A stretch of DNA of 64,000 nucleotides from Sulfuricystis thermophila (GCF_004323595.1 NZ_AP019373.1:558001-622000), one strand, 5' to 3'. Numbered from the stretch's first letter, positions 52,529-61,649 are shown. Numbers and translations are program-made. Notes: generated from the sequence alone by a model not told the origin.

Positions 52529-53683
52529 ATGGCTGAAGAAAGCGATCTCGAAAAGACCGAACCGCCTTCCGGGCGACGCCTGGAAAAGGCACGCGAGGAA
52601 GGTCAGGTACCGCAGTCGCGCGAGCTGACCGCGTTTCTCGTCATGGCCGCCGGTGCAGGCGGGCTGTGGGGGCTGTCGGGCTGGTTCGTGCGCCGCGGCG
52701 AGGAGGTGATGCGCATGGGCCTGGCGCTCGATCGCCGCGCGGCCTTCGATGACCACGTCCTCGGCCAGAGCCTGCTGGCGATGGGCTCGGAGGCGCTCAC
52801 CACCCTGGCGCCTTTCTTTCTCGCCACGCTCACCGCCGCGCTGCTCGCTCCCGTGCTGCTGACCGGCGGCTGGGTGTTCTCGCCCAAGGCGCTGACCTTC
52901 AAGCCGGAACGGCTCGATCCGCTCAAGGGTTTCGGGCGGATGTTCTCCTGGCACAGCATCGCCGAGCTGGTGAAGGGGGTGTTGAAGGCGCTGCTGTTGG
53001 GCGGCATCGTCTGGTGGGTGGTGGCGCACGAGCAGGACAAGCTGTTCGCGCTGCTCGGCCTGTCGATCGAAACCGCGCTGCCGTCGTTCGGACGCATGAT
53101 CCTGTATGCCTTCGTCGGTTTCGTCGCCGGGCTCGCGGTGATTGCGCTGATCGACGTGCCGTTCCAGCTCTGGCGCTACTACACGGGTTTGAAGATGACC
53201 AAGGAAGAGCTCAGGCAGGAACTCAAGGAACTCGAAGGCGATCCGCAGCTCAAGGCGCGCATCAGGAGCCAGCAGCGCGAGATCGCGCGGCGGCGCATGA
53301 TGGCCGAGGTGCCGAAGGCCGACGTGGTGGTCACCAACCCGACGCACTTCGCCGTCGCGCTCAAATACGACAGCGCGAAGATGGGCGCGCCGCAGGTGGT
53401 CGCCAAGGGCATGAACCTCGTCGCGCAAAAGATCCGCGAACTGGCCGAGCAGCATCAAGTGCCGGTGCTCGAACTGCCACCGCTGGCGCGGGCGCTGCAT
53501 CGCCACGTCGATGTCGGCGAGGCGGTGCCGGCGGCGCTCTACACCGCGGTGGCCGAGGTGATGGCCTACGTCTATCAATTGAATGCCTTCATGACGCAGG
53601 GTGCGGCAGCCGGCCTGCTGCCGCCGGCGCCGCCCGCGGCGGTGGCCGTGCCGGAAGGTCTCGATCCCGGAGCGGCTGACTGA
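52529..53683 (+). CDS. flhB: Flagellar type III export protein FlhB
   Basis: The 384-residue membrane protein has four TM segments in the N-terminal ~210 residues, then a cytoplasmic domain with the autocleavage site NPTH (residues 270-273, cleaved after Asn). FlhB controls the switch of export substrate from hook to filament. Its stop overlaps the flhA start (TGATGG). Confidence 0.97.
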   Translation: MAEESDLEKTEPPSGRRLEKAREEGQVPQSRELTAFLVMAAGAGGLWGLSGWFVRRGEEVMRMGLALDRRAAFDDHVLGQSLLAMGSEALTTLAPFFLATLTAALLAPVLLTGGWVFSPKALTFKPERLDPLKGFGRMFSWHSIAELVKGVLKALLLGGIVWWVVAHEQDKLFALLGLSIETALPSFGRMILYAFVGFVAGLAVIALIDVPFQLWRYYTGLKMTKEELRQELKELEGDPQLKARIRSQQREIARRRMMAEVPKADVVVTNPTHFAVALKYDSAKMGAPQVVAKGMNLVAQKIRELAEQHQVPVLELPPLARALHRHVDVGEAVPAALYTAVAEVMAYVYQLNAFMTQGAAAGLLPPAPPAAVAVPEGLDPGAAD

Positions 53684-55773
53684 TGGCGGCACAGACCCTC
53701 AACTGGCAGACCCTGGCGCGGCCGGAGAATCTCAAGGCCCTCGCCGCGCCGGCGCTGATCATCCTCATCCTGTCGATGATGGTGCTGCCGCTGCCGCGGT
53801 TCATGCTCGACGTATTCTTCACCTTCAACATCGCGTTGTCGGTGATGGTGATGCTGGTCGCGCTCTACACCCTGAAGCCGCTCGACTTCTCGGTCTTTCC
53901 CACCGTGCTGCTGGTCACCACGCTGCTGCGTCTCTCCCTCAACGTCGCCTCGACGCGTATCGTGCTGCTCCACGGCCATACCGGGCCGGATGCCGCCGGC
54001 AAGGTGATCGAGGCCTTCGGTCATTTCCTGGTCGGCGGCAACTACGCGGTCGGCCTGATCGTGTTCATCATCCTGACGGTGATCAACTTCGTCGTCATCA
54101 CCAAGGGCGCCGGGCGCATCGCCGAAGTGTCGGCACGTTTCACGCTCGATGCGATGCCCGGCAAGCAGATGGCGATCGATGCCGATCTGAATGCCGGTCT
54201 GATCGGCGAGGACGAGGCGCGCCGGCGCCGCAAGGAGATCGCCCAGGAGGCCGACTTCTACGGTTCGATGGACGGTGCCTCGAAGTTCGTGCGCGGCGAT
54301 GCGATCGCCGGCATCCTGATCCTCTTGATCAACATCATCGGCGGCCTGATCGTCGGCATGATCCAGCACGACATGCCGGCGGCGCAAGCGGCGAAGACCT
54401 ACACGCTGTTGACCATCGGCGATGGTCTGGTGGCTCAGATCCCGGCGCTGATCATCTCGGTCGCCGCCGGTCTGGTGGTTTCGCGCGTCAATGACGAAAA
54501 GGACCTCACCACCTCGTTCCTGGGCCAGCTGTTCGGTCGGCCGATCGTGCTCGGGCTCGCCGCCGGCATCCTCGGCGTGCTGGGCGTGATCCCGGGCATG
54601 CCGAATTTCGTCTTCCTGCTGCTCGCCGGCGTGCTCGGGACGCTGGCCTGGTACAAGCAGAAGCTGCTGCGCGAGCGCGCTGCCGCGGCTGCCGTCGCCC
54701 CTGCTGTGGCGCCAGCGGGAGAGGAAGCGGTGGAAGCGAGCTGGGAAGACGTCGCGCCCGTCGATGTGCTCGGCCTGGAAGTCGGCTACCGGCTGATCCC
54801 GATGGTCGATCGTGCCCAGAACGGCGAACTGCTCAAACGCATCCGTGGCCTGCGCAAGAAGTTCGCCCAGGAGGTCGGTTTCCTGCCCGCGGCGGTGCAT
54901 ATCCGCGACAATCTGGAACTCAAGCCGAATGCCTATCGCATCACGCTCAAGGGCGTCGAGATCGGCGACGGCGAAGCCTGGCCTGGCATGTGTCTGGCGA
55001 TCAATCCGGGGCAGGTCAGCGGCACCCTGCCCGGCACGCCGACGCAGGATCCCGCCTTCGGCCTGCCGGCGGTCTGGATCGAACCAGGCTTGCGCGACCA
55101 GGCCCATCTGATGGGCTATACCGTCGTCGATGCCGGCACGGTGATCGCCACCCACCTCAACCATCTGATCATGTCCCATGCCGCCGAATTGCTCGGCCGC
55201 CAGGAGACCCAGGCGCTGCTCGATCACATCGCCAAGGAGGCGCCCAAACTGGTCGAGGATTTGGTGCCCAAGCTGCTGCCGCTGGCCACGGTGCAACGCG
55301 TGTTGCAGAACCTGCTCGAAGAAGGCGTCAACATCCGCGACATGCGCACCATCATCGAGGTGCTCGCTGCGCAGGGCGCGCGCAGCCAGGACCCGGTCGA
55401 GCTGACGGCGCAGGTGCGTGCTGCACTCGGCCGCGCGATCGTGCAGCAGATCTTCGGCAATGCCAGCGAGCTCGCCGTGATCGCACTCGAACCGGGGCTC
55501 GAACGTTTGCTCGGCCAGGCGATGGCCGGCGGCGCGGACGGAGCCGGTATCGAGCCGGGGCTGGCCGATGCGCTGTTGCACGAGACGCAGGCGGCGGCGC
55601 AGAAGCAGGAGGCGATGGGCCTGCCGCCGGTGCTGCTGGTGGCGAGCAACCTGCGCTGGTTGCTGGCGCGCTTCCTGCGGCGTGCCTGGCCGGCGCTGAA
55701 GGTGCTTGCCAACAACGAGATTCCGGAAACCAAGACGATCAAGGTGACCTCGGTCATCGGCATCAAGAGCTGA
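53683..55773 (+). CDS. flhA: Flagellar type III export protein FlhA
   Basis: The 696-residue protein has about eight TM segments (residues 20-330) and the conserved cytoplasmic loop between them (GRIAEVSARFTLDAMPGKQM, DADLNAGLIGEDEARRRR). A C-terminal cytoplasmic domain receives chaperone-substrate complexes. It forms a nonameric export gate. Confidence 0.97.
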   Translation: MAAQTLNWQTLARPENLKALAAPALIILILSMMVLPLPRFMLDVFFTFNIALSVMVMLVALYTLKPLDFSVFPTVLLVTTLLRLSLNVASTRIVLLHGHTGPDAAGKVIEAFGHFLVGGNYAVGLIVFIILTVINFVVITKGAGRIAEVSARFTLDAMPGKQMAIDADLNAGLIGEDEARRRRKEIAQEADFYGSMDGASKFVRGDAIAGILILLINIIGGLIVGMIQHDMPAAQAAKTYTLLTIGDGLVAQIPALIISVAAGLVVSRVNDEKDLTTSFLGQLFGRPIVLGLAAGILGVLGVIPGMPNFVFLLLAGVLGTLAWYKQKLLRERAAAAAVAPAVAPAGEEAVEASWEDVAPVDVLGLEVGYRLIPMVDRAQNGELLKRIRGLRKKFAQEVGFLPAAVHIRDNLELKPNAYRITLKGVEIGDGEAWPGMCLAINPGQVSGTLPGTPTQDPAFGLPAVWIEPGLRDQAHLMGYTVVDAGTVIATHLNHLIMSHAAELLGRQETQALLDHIAKEAPKLVEDLVPKLLPLATVQRVLQNLLEEGVNIRDMRTIIEVLAAQGARSQDPVELTAQVRAALGRAIVQQIFGNASELAVIALEPGLERLLGQAMAGGADGAGIEPGLADALLHETQAAAQKQEAMGLPPVLLVASNLRWLLARFLRRAWPALKVLANNEIPETKTIKVTSVIGIKS

Positions 55774-55791
55774 TAGAAAAAAGGAACGATC

Positions 55792-57312
55792 ATGACGGTG
55801 AGACGCTTCTTCGGAGAAACCGCGCGCGAGGCGCTGCGCAAGGTCAAGACGGCGCTGGGGCCCGAGGCGATCGTGATCTCGAACAAATCGGTGCCCGGCG
55901 GCGTCGAGATCATGGCGATGTCGGCCGACAGCCTCGCGGCACTGCAGGCGGAAACCGCGCCTGCGCCAGCGGCGCCAGCGCCGGCCAAGGCCATGCCGAC
56001 GGCGGCGGAAGCCCCAGCGCCGCAGCCCCGCAGTGCGGCGGGTGCCGTCCCGCCAGCGCCGACTTTCGACGAGGAAGAAGTCGACGATTACGCGGTGACG
56101 CTCTCGACCAAAGCGCGCGCGCCGCAGGCCGTGCATGCCTGGCAGCCCTGGCAACCGCCACGCCATGAAACGCCTGCGGCGACGCCAGCCGAAAAGCCGA
56201 AATTGCGGCCCTTGCCGCCGCGCCAGAACGTGACCGAGGACGTTCCCGGCGAAGAGCAGGTCGCCGCCGTGCTGGCGCAGGCGAGCGCCACGGCCGGGGC
56301 CACGGTCAGCGCTCCGGCGAAGGTGGACAGTCCGCTCCCTGGCGGCGACCTGCAGGTCCAGCAGCTGATGGATGAAATGCGCGCGATCAAGACGCTGCTC
56401 GAACGCCAGCTCGCCGGTTTCGCCTGGGGCGATCTGACGCGCCATGCGCCGGTGCGCGCGCAACTGCTGGGCGAAATGCTCGAAGCCGGCTTTTCCGGCC
56501 AGCTGGCGCGCCGTTTGGCCGAGGAACTGCCGGAGAGCCTGGATGTGCAGGAAGGTCGCAAGTGGTTGGGCGCTGCGGTCAACCGGCGCCTGCGCACGCT
56601 CTCCAGCGACAACGACCTGATCGACCAGGGCGGCGTGTTCGCCCTCGTCGGGCCGACCGGCGTCGGCAAGACGACGACGACCGCGAAACTCGCTGCGCGC
56701 TGCGTGGTGCGCTACGGCGCCGACAAGCTGGCGCTGCTGACTACCGACGGCTACCGGATCGGTGCCCACGAGCAACTGCGCATCTACGGCCGTATCCTCG
56801 GCGTGCCGGTGCATGTGGTGCGCGACAGCGAAGACCTGCGCCGCATGCTCGCCGAGCTCTCCGGCAAGCACATGGTGCTCATCGATACCGTCGGCATGAG
56901 CCAGCGCGACCGCATGGTCGCCGAGCAGGCGGCGATGTTGATGCGCGCCGGCGACGTCAAGCGCCTGTTGCTGCTCAATGCCACCAGCCGCGGCGACACG
57001 CTCGACGACGTGATCAAGAGCTATGCCGGCGAGGACATCGCCGGCTGCATCCTCTCGAAGGTGGATGAGACGGCGGCACTCGCGCCGGCACTCGATGCGG
57101 TGGTGCGCCACGGCCTGCTGCTCACCTACATCGCCAACGGTCAGCGCGTGCCGGAGGATCTGCATCTGCCCAACCGCGCCTATTTGTTGCACCGTGCCTT
57201 CAAACTGCCGGCGCCGGGCTCGGTGCATCGGCTGCGCAACGATGAGCTCGGGCTGATCATGCCGACACCGGGCGAAAGCCGCGCTGCCACACGGGGAGCG
57301 GCCCTTGTCTGA
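55792..57312 (+). CDS. flhF: Signal-recognition-type GTPase FlhF
   Basis: The 506-residue protein has an N-terminal B domain (TVRRFFGETAREALRKVKTA), an Ala/Pro-rich linker (about 45-160) with REP-derived residues 84-92, and the NG GTPase core with P-loop GPTGVGKT (287-294). FlhF sets flagellum position and number, usually with FlhG. It overlaps the next gene by 8 bases. Confidence 0.96.
   Translation: MTVRRFFGETAREALRKVKTALGPEAIVISNKSVPGGVEIMAMSADSLAALQAETAPAPAAPAPAKAMPTAAEAPAPQPRSAAGAVPPAPTFDEEEVDDYAVTLSTKARAPQAVHAWQPWQPPRHETPAATPAEKPKLRPLPPRQNVTEDVPGEEQVAAVLAQASATAGATVSAPAKVDSPLPGGDLQVQQLMDEMRAIKTLLERQLAGFAWGDLTRHAPVRAQLLGEMLEAGFSGQLARRLAEELPESLDVQEGRKWLGAAVNRRLRTLSSDNDLIDQGGVFALVGPTGVGKTTTTAKLAARCVVRYGADKLALLTTDGYRIGAHEQLRIYGRILGVPVHVVRDSEDLRRMLAELSGKHMVLIDTVGMSQRDRMVAEQAAMLMRAGDVKRLLLLNATSRGDTLDDVIKSYAGEDIAGCILSKVDETAALAPALDAVVRHGLLLTYIANGQRVPEDLHLPNRAYLLHRAFKLPAPGSVHRLRNDELGLIMPTPGESRAATRGAALV
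56041..56068 (+). repeat. REP-like element, partial copy in flhF
   Basis: GGTGCCGTCCCGCCAGCGCC then GACTTTCG is an exact left arm of the repeat. It lies in the linker of FlhF and encodes GAVPPAPTF. Confidence 0.7.
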
Positions 57313-57658
57313 GCATCTGCCGGCCCCCGGACCCGGCGATCAGGCCGAAGGCCTGCGCCGCCTGCTCGGCAGAGAGCCGATCGAGCTGACCGTCGCCGCT
57401 TGCGAGACCGAGGTGATCGATGCCTATGCGCGCATCAAGCGCATCGCATACGAGCGCAATTGCCATCACTTCAAAGTGAGCATCAGCCGGGCGCGCTCGG
57501 CGGAACAGGCCCGCAACGTGTTCGACAGCCTGCAACGTGTCGCCCGCGAATATCTCGGCGTGCGCCTCGAATATCTCGGCATGGCAAAGAGCGAGGATGC
57601 GCCTCCTCTGACCACCGCCCGGCCCGTTCGCGGCAGGGCCGCCGTGAGGAGTCGGTGA
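57305..57658 (+). CDS. Truncated FlhG-like protein without P-loop ATPase core
   Basis: The 117-residue protein is probably a remnant of FlhG (FleN/YlxH), whose usual length is about 270-300. Residues 12-21 (DQAEGLRRLL) match the N-terminal motif by which FlhG stimulates the GTPase of FlhF. The rest (EVIDAYARIKRIAYERN, then the FDSLQRVAREYLGVRLEYLG end) resembles the C-terminal half of FlhG. The Walker A/deviant P-loop and Mg-binding segments are missing. The flhF-fliA gap (363 bases) is too short to hold them. The frame is open and overlaps flhF, so it may be a functional micro-FlhG or a decaying gene. Confidence 0.75.
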   Translation: MSEHLPAPGPGDQAEGLRRLLGREPIELTVAACETEVIDAYARIKRIAYERNCHHFKVSISRARSAEQARNVFDSLQRVAREYLGVRLEYLGMAKSEDAPPLTTARPVRGRAAVRSR

Positions 57659-57675
57659 TATAGTGAAAAGCGTTC

Positions 57676-58476
57676 ATGACGACTTCCTTGTACACAGCGC
57701 AGGGCACGCTCGAAAAGGAGCGGCTGATCGATCGATACGCGCCGCTCGTCAAGCGCATCGCCTGGCATTTGATGGCCAGACTGCCGGCCAGTGTGGATGT
57801 CGATGACCTGGTGCAAAACGGCATGCTGGGGCTCCTCGACGCGCTCGGACGCTTCGAGGAAGGTATGGGCGCCCAGTTCGAGACCTATGCGATGCAGCGC
57901 ATCCGTGGCGCGATGCTCGATGGCTTGCGCGAAAACGACTGGCTGCCACGCACGGTGCGCAAGGAAATGCGTCGCGTCGAAACGGTGTTGCAAAAACTCG
58001 AGCATGAAAATGGTCGCCCGCCCAGCGAAAGCGAACTCGCCGCGACGCTCGGCATGTCGCTGGCCGACTATCAGCACCTGTTGCAGGAGGCGCGCGGCCA
58101 CCAGATCCTCTATCTCGAAGACCTGGCCGTCGAGAACGAAGATTTCCTCGATCGCCATGAGGCCGGGACCGCGCCCGATCCGCTCGCGCTGCTCGAAGAA
58201 AGCGATACCCGCGCAGCGCTGGTCGCCGCGATCGAAAAACTGCCGGAGCGCGAGCGACTGATGATGGCGCTCTATTACGAACAGGATCTCAATCTGCGCG
58301 AGATCGGCGCCGTGATGGGTGTCACCGAGTCGCGCGTCTGCCAGTTGCATGCCCAGGCCGTGGCGCGCTTGCGTACCGTGCTGGTGGGTGAGCAAGGGAC
58401 GCTCGCGCACACGGCCAAACGGCGCGGGCGCAGACCGCGCGCTCTTTCCAACCCGTCGAACGGACATCATGGATAA
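57676..58476 (+). CDS. fliA: Flagellar sigma factor FliA (sigma-28)
   Basis: The 266-residue sigma factor has region 2 (LVQNGMLGLLDALGRFEE and YAMQRIRGAMLDGLRENDW) and region 4 (LNLREIGAVMGVTESRVCQL), typical of FliA. The basic C-terminal tail is longer than in E. coli. It is inhibited by FlgM, encoded 1.9 kb away. The stop overlaps the next stator gene by 8 bases. Confidence 0.97.
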   Translation: MTTSLYTAQGTLEKERLIDRYAPLVKRIAWHLMARLPASVDVDDLVQNGMLGLLDALGRFEEGMGAQFETYAMQRIRGAMLDGLRENDWLPRTVRKEMRRVETVLQKLEHENGRPPSESELAATLGMSLADYQHLLQEARGHQILYLEDLAVENEDFLDRHEAGTAPDPLALLEESDTRAALVAAIEKLPERERLMMALYYEQDLNLREIGAVMGVTESRVCQLHAQAVARLRTVLVGEQGTLAHTAKRRGRRPRALSNPSNGHHG

Positions 58477-59209
58477 GATCAGCATCGCGGGTTTGGCGCT
58501 CGGCCTGGCAGCCATCCTGCTTGGCCAAGTGCTCGAAGGCGGGCACATCGGTTCGCTGCTGCAGCCCACCGCGTTCCTCATCGTCATCGGCGGCACTGTC
58601 GGCGCCGTGATGCTGCAAAGTCCCTGGCAGGTCTTCCTCACCGGGATCAAGATGGGCAGGTGGATCTTCGTCCCGCCGGCGACGGATGCCAAGGCGCTGA
58701 TCGATCAGATCGTCACCTGGAGTCACATCGCGCGCAAGGAGGGGCTGCTGGCGCTGGAGGCGCAGATTCCGCTGGTGCCCGACCCCTTCATGCAGAAAGG
58801 CTTGCAGCATCTCGTCGATGGCGTGGAGCCGGAAAACCTGCGCGAGGTGCTCGAAGTCGAGATCGGCGCTCATGAAGCGCAACTGAAGCTCGCCGCGAAG
58901 ATCTGGGAATCGGCCGGCGGCTACGCGCCGACCATCGGCATCCTCGGCGCCGTAATGGGCTTGATCCACGTGATGGAAAACCTCACCGATCCTTCGAAGC
59001 TGGGCGCGGGCATCGCGGTGGCCTTCGTTGCGACGATTTACGGTGTCGGTTCCGCGAACCTGATCTTCCTACCGATCGCCAAGAAGCTGTTCGCCAACAT
59101 CGCCCGCCTCGTCAGCTTGCGCGAGATGTTCGTCGATGGCCTGGTCGGCATCGCCAATGGAGACAATCCACGCATCATCGAAAGCAGGCTCGAGGGCTAT
59201 GTGGTCTGA
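58469..59209 (+). CDS. motC: Second stator protein, MotC-like (MotA/PomA family)
   Basis: The 246-residue MotA-family protein starts MDKISIAGLALGLAAILLGQ, as in MotC/PomA, and has the TM3 segment YAPTIGILGAVMGLIHVM. The ATG at 58469 overlaps fliA by 8 bases. With the next gene it forms a second stator set, separate from motAB at 38108. The symbol follows Pseudomonas usage. Confidence 0.9.
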   Translation: MDKISIAGLALGLAAILLGQVLEGGHIGSLLQPTAFLIVIGGTVGAVMLQSPWQVFLTGIKMGRWIFVPPATDAKALIDQIVTWSHIARKEGLLALEAQIPLVPDPFMQKGLQHLVDGVEPENLREVLEVEIGAHEAQLKLAAKIWESAGGYAPTIGILGAVMGLIHVMENLTDPSKLGAGIAVAFVATIYGVGSANLIFLPIAKKLFANIARLVSLREMFVDGLVGIANGDNPRIIESRLEGYVV

Positions 59210-59211
59210 TC

Positions 59212-59994
59212 ATGGCGCGCAAAAAGCCAGAAGAAGAACATGAAAACCACGAGCGCTGGCTCGTCTCATATGCGGACTTCATCACGCTGCTGTTTGCCTT
59301 CTTCGTCGTGATGTATGCCATTTCGTCGGTGAATGAAGGCAAGTATCGCGTGCTGTCGGATTCGATCTCGGCGGCTTTCCGCAACATTCCGGGCAGCAGC
59401 GTCGGCGCGATGGTGCAGGTCAATCCGAGCGCGCCGATGCCGGTGACGATCCCTTTCAAGAAACCGCAGGTCGCCAACCTGAAGACCGACCCGCAGCGCG
59501 AGAAAAACCGTGAGCTGTTGCGCAACAAGGCGAAGGAGATCACCCAGGCGCTGGCACCGTTGGTCGAGCAGGGCCAGGTGCGCATCACCGAGGGCGCCTT
59601 GGGCATCACGGTGGAGATCAATGCCAGCGTGTTGTTCGATTCGGGTGAGGCGCGCTTGCAGCCGGCCGCAGCGCGGGCGCTGACTGCGGTCGGGCAGATT
59701 CTCGCCACCACCGATTTCCCGATCACCGTCGAAGGGCACACCGACAACGTGCCGATCAGCTCGCTGCTCTATCCCTCGAACTGGGAACTCTCGGGCGCGC
59801 GTGCGGCCAGCGTCGTGCGGCTGTTCATCGAAAACGGCGTCGATCCGCGCCGCCTCACCGCGGTGGGTTATGCGGACCAGCGCCCGGTGGCGGACAACGC
59901 CACGCCGGAAGGGCGGCAGCGCAACCGCCGGGTGGCGATCACGATGGAATCGCGCACGCCGGATACACCGGTGGAGGTAGCGCTGCCCGAATGA
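59212..59994 (+). CDS. motD: Second stator protein, MotD-like (MotB family)
   Basis: The 260-residue MotB-family protein has a single TM segment near residues 20-40 with the ion-binding Asp (SYADFITLLFAFFVVMYAIS). It has a C-terminal OmpA-like domain (VEGHTDNVPISSLLYPSNWE, NRRVAITME). Its stop adjoins the flgN stop on the other strand without a gap. Confidence 0.92.
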   Translation: MARKKPEEEHENHERWLVSYADFITLLFAFFVVMYAISSVNEGKYRVLSDSISAAFRNIPGSSVGAMVQVNPSAPMPVTIPFKKPQVANLKTDPQREKNRELLRNKAKEITQALAPLVEQGQVRITEGALGITVEINASVLFDSGEARLQPAAARALTAVGQILATTDFPITVEGHTDNVPISSLLYPSNWELSGARAASVVRLFIENGVDPRRLTAVGYADQRPVADNATPEGRQRNRRVAITMESRTPDTPVEVALPE

Positions 59995-60354
59995 TTAGGC
60001 CTTACCCAGCGAACGGCTGCCCAGTCCAGTTTGCGGCTGGCCATCGCGGCCATAGACGGTGGCGTTGTCTGCGGCGGCGAGCAGGACGTTCAGCGCCTGC
60101 TGGTTGCGTTGCAGATGCACCGCGATCAGCTTGCCATTGGTTTCGTTGAGATCGCGCGCCTCTGCGGCGAGTGCGCGCAATGCTTCGGCTTCGAGAGGGG
60201 AAATTCCATTGAGCCGTTCCGCTAGCGCCGATTTTTCCGGGATCAGCGCCGCGAGCGCCTCGATGTCGCCTTTGATCAGGGCGGCCTGCTCACGGCGCAG
60301 CAGGTCGATGAAGGTCCGCAGCGCCTCGGCGGCAGAAGGCTGATCGGGCGGCAT
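59995..60354 (-). CDS. flgN: Flagellar export chaperone FlgN
   Basis: The 119-residue helical protein has the FlgN_like pattern (LRREQAALIKGDIEALAALI, RNQQALNVLL). It would chaperone hook-filament junction proteins FlgK/FlgL. Its ATG overlaps the flgM stop by one base. Weak primary similarity, strong context. Confidence 0.85.
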   Translation of the reverse strand: MPPDQPSAAEALRTFIDLLRREQAALIKGDIEALAALIPEKSALAERLNGISPLEAEALRALAAEARDLNETNGKLIAVHLQRNQQALNVLLAAADNATVYGRDGQPQTGLGSRSLGKA

Positions 60355-60647
60355 CAGCGTCGGCTGGTCAGTAGCTCGCGGATGCCGTCGATCAGGCGGT
60401 CGGCAATCCGTTCGGGATTGATCTGGAAACGGCCTTCGGCGACCGCCTGACGGAGGCCATCGACACGGGTGGCGTCGAAGGGGGCCTCACCAGCCTTCTG
60501 CAATTGGGCCGAGAGGGAAGAGATGTCGATCCGCTCCGTGTTGGCGCCCGTCGAGGGGGTTGCGGCCGCAGCCGCCGGTTTCGTCTCCCGCGTGGCGGGA
60601 TTCGTTGTCGTGTTGCCGATGGGCGGAAGCGAGTTGTCGATCTTCAC
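60354..60647 (-). CDS. flgM: Anti-sigma-28 factor FlgM
   Basis: The 97-residue protein has the FlgM N-terminus (MKIDNSLPP) and the sigma-28-binding C-terminus (RVDGLRQAVAEGRFQINPER, ADRLIDGIRELL). The start is a GTG at 60647 with an AGGATC site. FlgM holds FliA until it is exported through the completed hook. Confidence 0.93.
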   Translation of the reverse strand: MKIDNSLPPIGNTTTNPATRETKPAAAAATPSTGANTERIDISSLSAQLQKAGEAPFDATRVDGLRQAVAEGRFQINPERIADRLIDGIRELLTSRR

Positions 60648-60744
60648 GGTAATGATCCTGTTCCTGATGTCGTCCTGGCTGTATTACGGCAACTCGGCGG
60701 AAAACCTGAGAACGAAAACGGCGCGACAAATCATGGCCATGGTC

Positions 60745-60923
60745 TAACGCGCATGCCGGCAATCGGCACCCGCGGAGGATGAAAACCCTAAGCGCAAAAA
60801 TAAACACCCGCCCCCCTTCGCCCCCCTCTCGGGGGGTTCCTATTTGCGCGGCGTTGCCGCGAGTGTTGACTGCCGTCAAGGAAACGAAGGGCAGCACACT
60901 TTTTTGCTCGGTATTTCACGTTA
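60745..60923. repeat. 179-bp-type repeat element, copy 2
   Basis: Second copy of the element at 41288, with about ten substitutions and one indel between them. Ends TAACG and CGTTA. Its terminal TTA, read on the minus strand, is the TAA stop codon of flgA. It lies between the flgM promoter side and flgA. Confidence 0.8.
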
Positions 60924-61607
60924 ATAGCCGACCTCGACGCTGCCATCGGCGCGGGCCGTGCCGCTGACGACCTGGCCATTGACCAGTCGCACCTGGGCGA
61001 TTTCCCCTTCGCGGGCATTCGTGAGCGCGCGCCCTTCATTGGACACGGCGAATCCCGGCCCCTGTGAGACGATCCGCACGGTCTGGCCCTGACGGATCAC
61101 CAAGGGCGTTTTGAGCAGGTCGGCGCGCAGCGGTCGGCCGGCGGGGATCGAGGCCGACGCGGTCTTGCCGATCGCCAGGGCGGAGTCGGTCAGGATGTTC
61201 GGCGGGAGTTCGGAGAGATCGCCCGACTGTGTGGCGAGGTCTTCCGCGCTGATCGTCTGCCCCTGCGCGATGGGTTTTGCCGCGATCAGATAGTCGCCCT
61301 TCACGCGCACATGCACCGGCACATAGATGCGCCAGCCAGCGTCGAGACAACGCACGATGAGGTGGGTGCGACCCCAGGTGCGGGCGCCGGGCGGGCGGCC
61401 GATGTCGAACTGCTTGCACGGCGCGAGCTGGTTGCCGGCATCGAGGCCGCCGATCTCCCAGCTGACCTGACCGGGCAGCCCCCGGGTCTGGACTTTCAGC
61501 CAGGCGTCGATGGCCTTCTTGACCGGCGCCGCATCCTGCTGGGCGCTGGCCAGGCAAACAAACGACGACAGGGCGCAGAAAACCGCGCGGCGGAGGAGGT
61601 TTGGCAT
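60921..61607 (-). CDS. flgA: Flagellar P-ring assembly chaperone FlgA
   Basis: The 228-residue protein has a signal peptide (LLRRAVFCALSSFVCLASA) and a C-terminal SAF-like domain (AAKPIAQGQTISAEDL, VRIVSQGPGFAVSNEGRALT). FlgA helps FlgI form the P ring in the periplasm. The ATG at 61607 is chosen because it directly precedes the signal peptide. The stop lies in a repeat element. Divergent from flgB. Confidence 0.94.
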   Translation of the reverse strand: MPNLLRRAVFCALSSFVCLASAQQDAAPVKKAIDAWLKVQTRGLPGQVSWEIGGLDAGNQLAPCKQFDIGRPPGARTWGRTHLIVRCLDAGWRIYVPVHVRVKGDYLIAAKPIAQGQTISAEDLATQSGDLSELPPNILTDSALAIGKTASASIPAGRPLRADLLKTPLVIRQGQTVRIVSQGPGFAVSNEGRALTNAREGEIAQVRLVNGQVVSGTARADGSVEVGY

Positions 61608-61649
61608 GGAGCAATTAAAGCATGCAGCGCCGAAGGCGGCGAGCGTGCG

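Noticed and set aside
53575-57228. A 1217-codon open frame on the minus strand opposite flhB, flhA and flhF
   Set aside because: It is a mirror of GC-rich codon use in real genes; the amino acid composition (His, Arg, Asp and Gln rich) matches no family, and the plus strand encodes well-conserved proteins.
60217-60238. Weak similarity to the REP-like left arm inside flgN
   Set aside because: Only a short core (AGCGCCGATTTTT) matches; too little for a copy.
60469-60747. Plus-strand frame opposite flgM with a hydrophobic stretch
   Set aside because: It overlaps flgM almost fully and has no recognisable domain; flgM is well supported.
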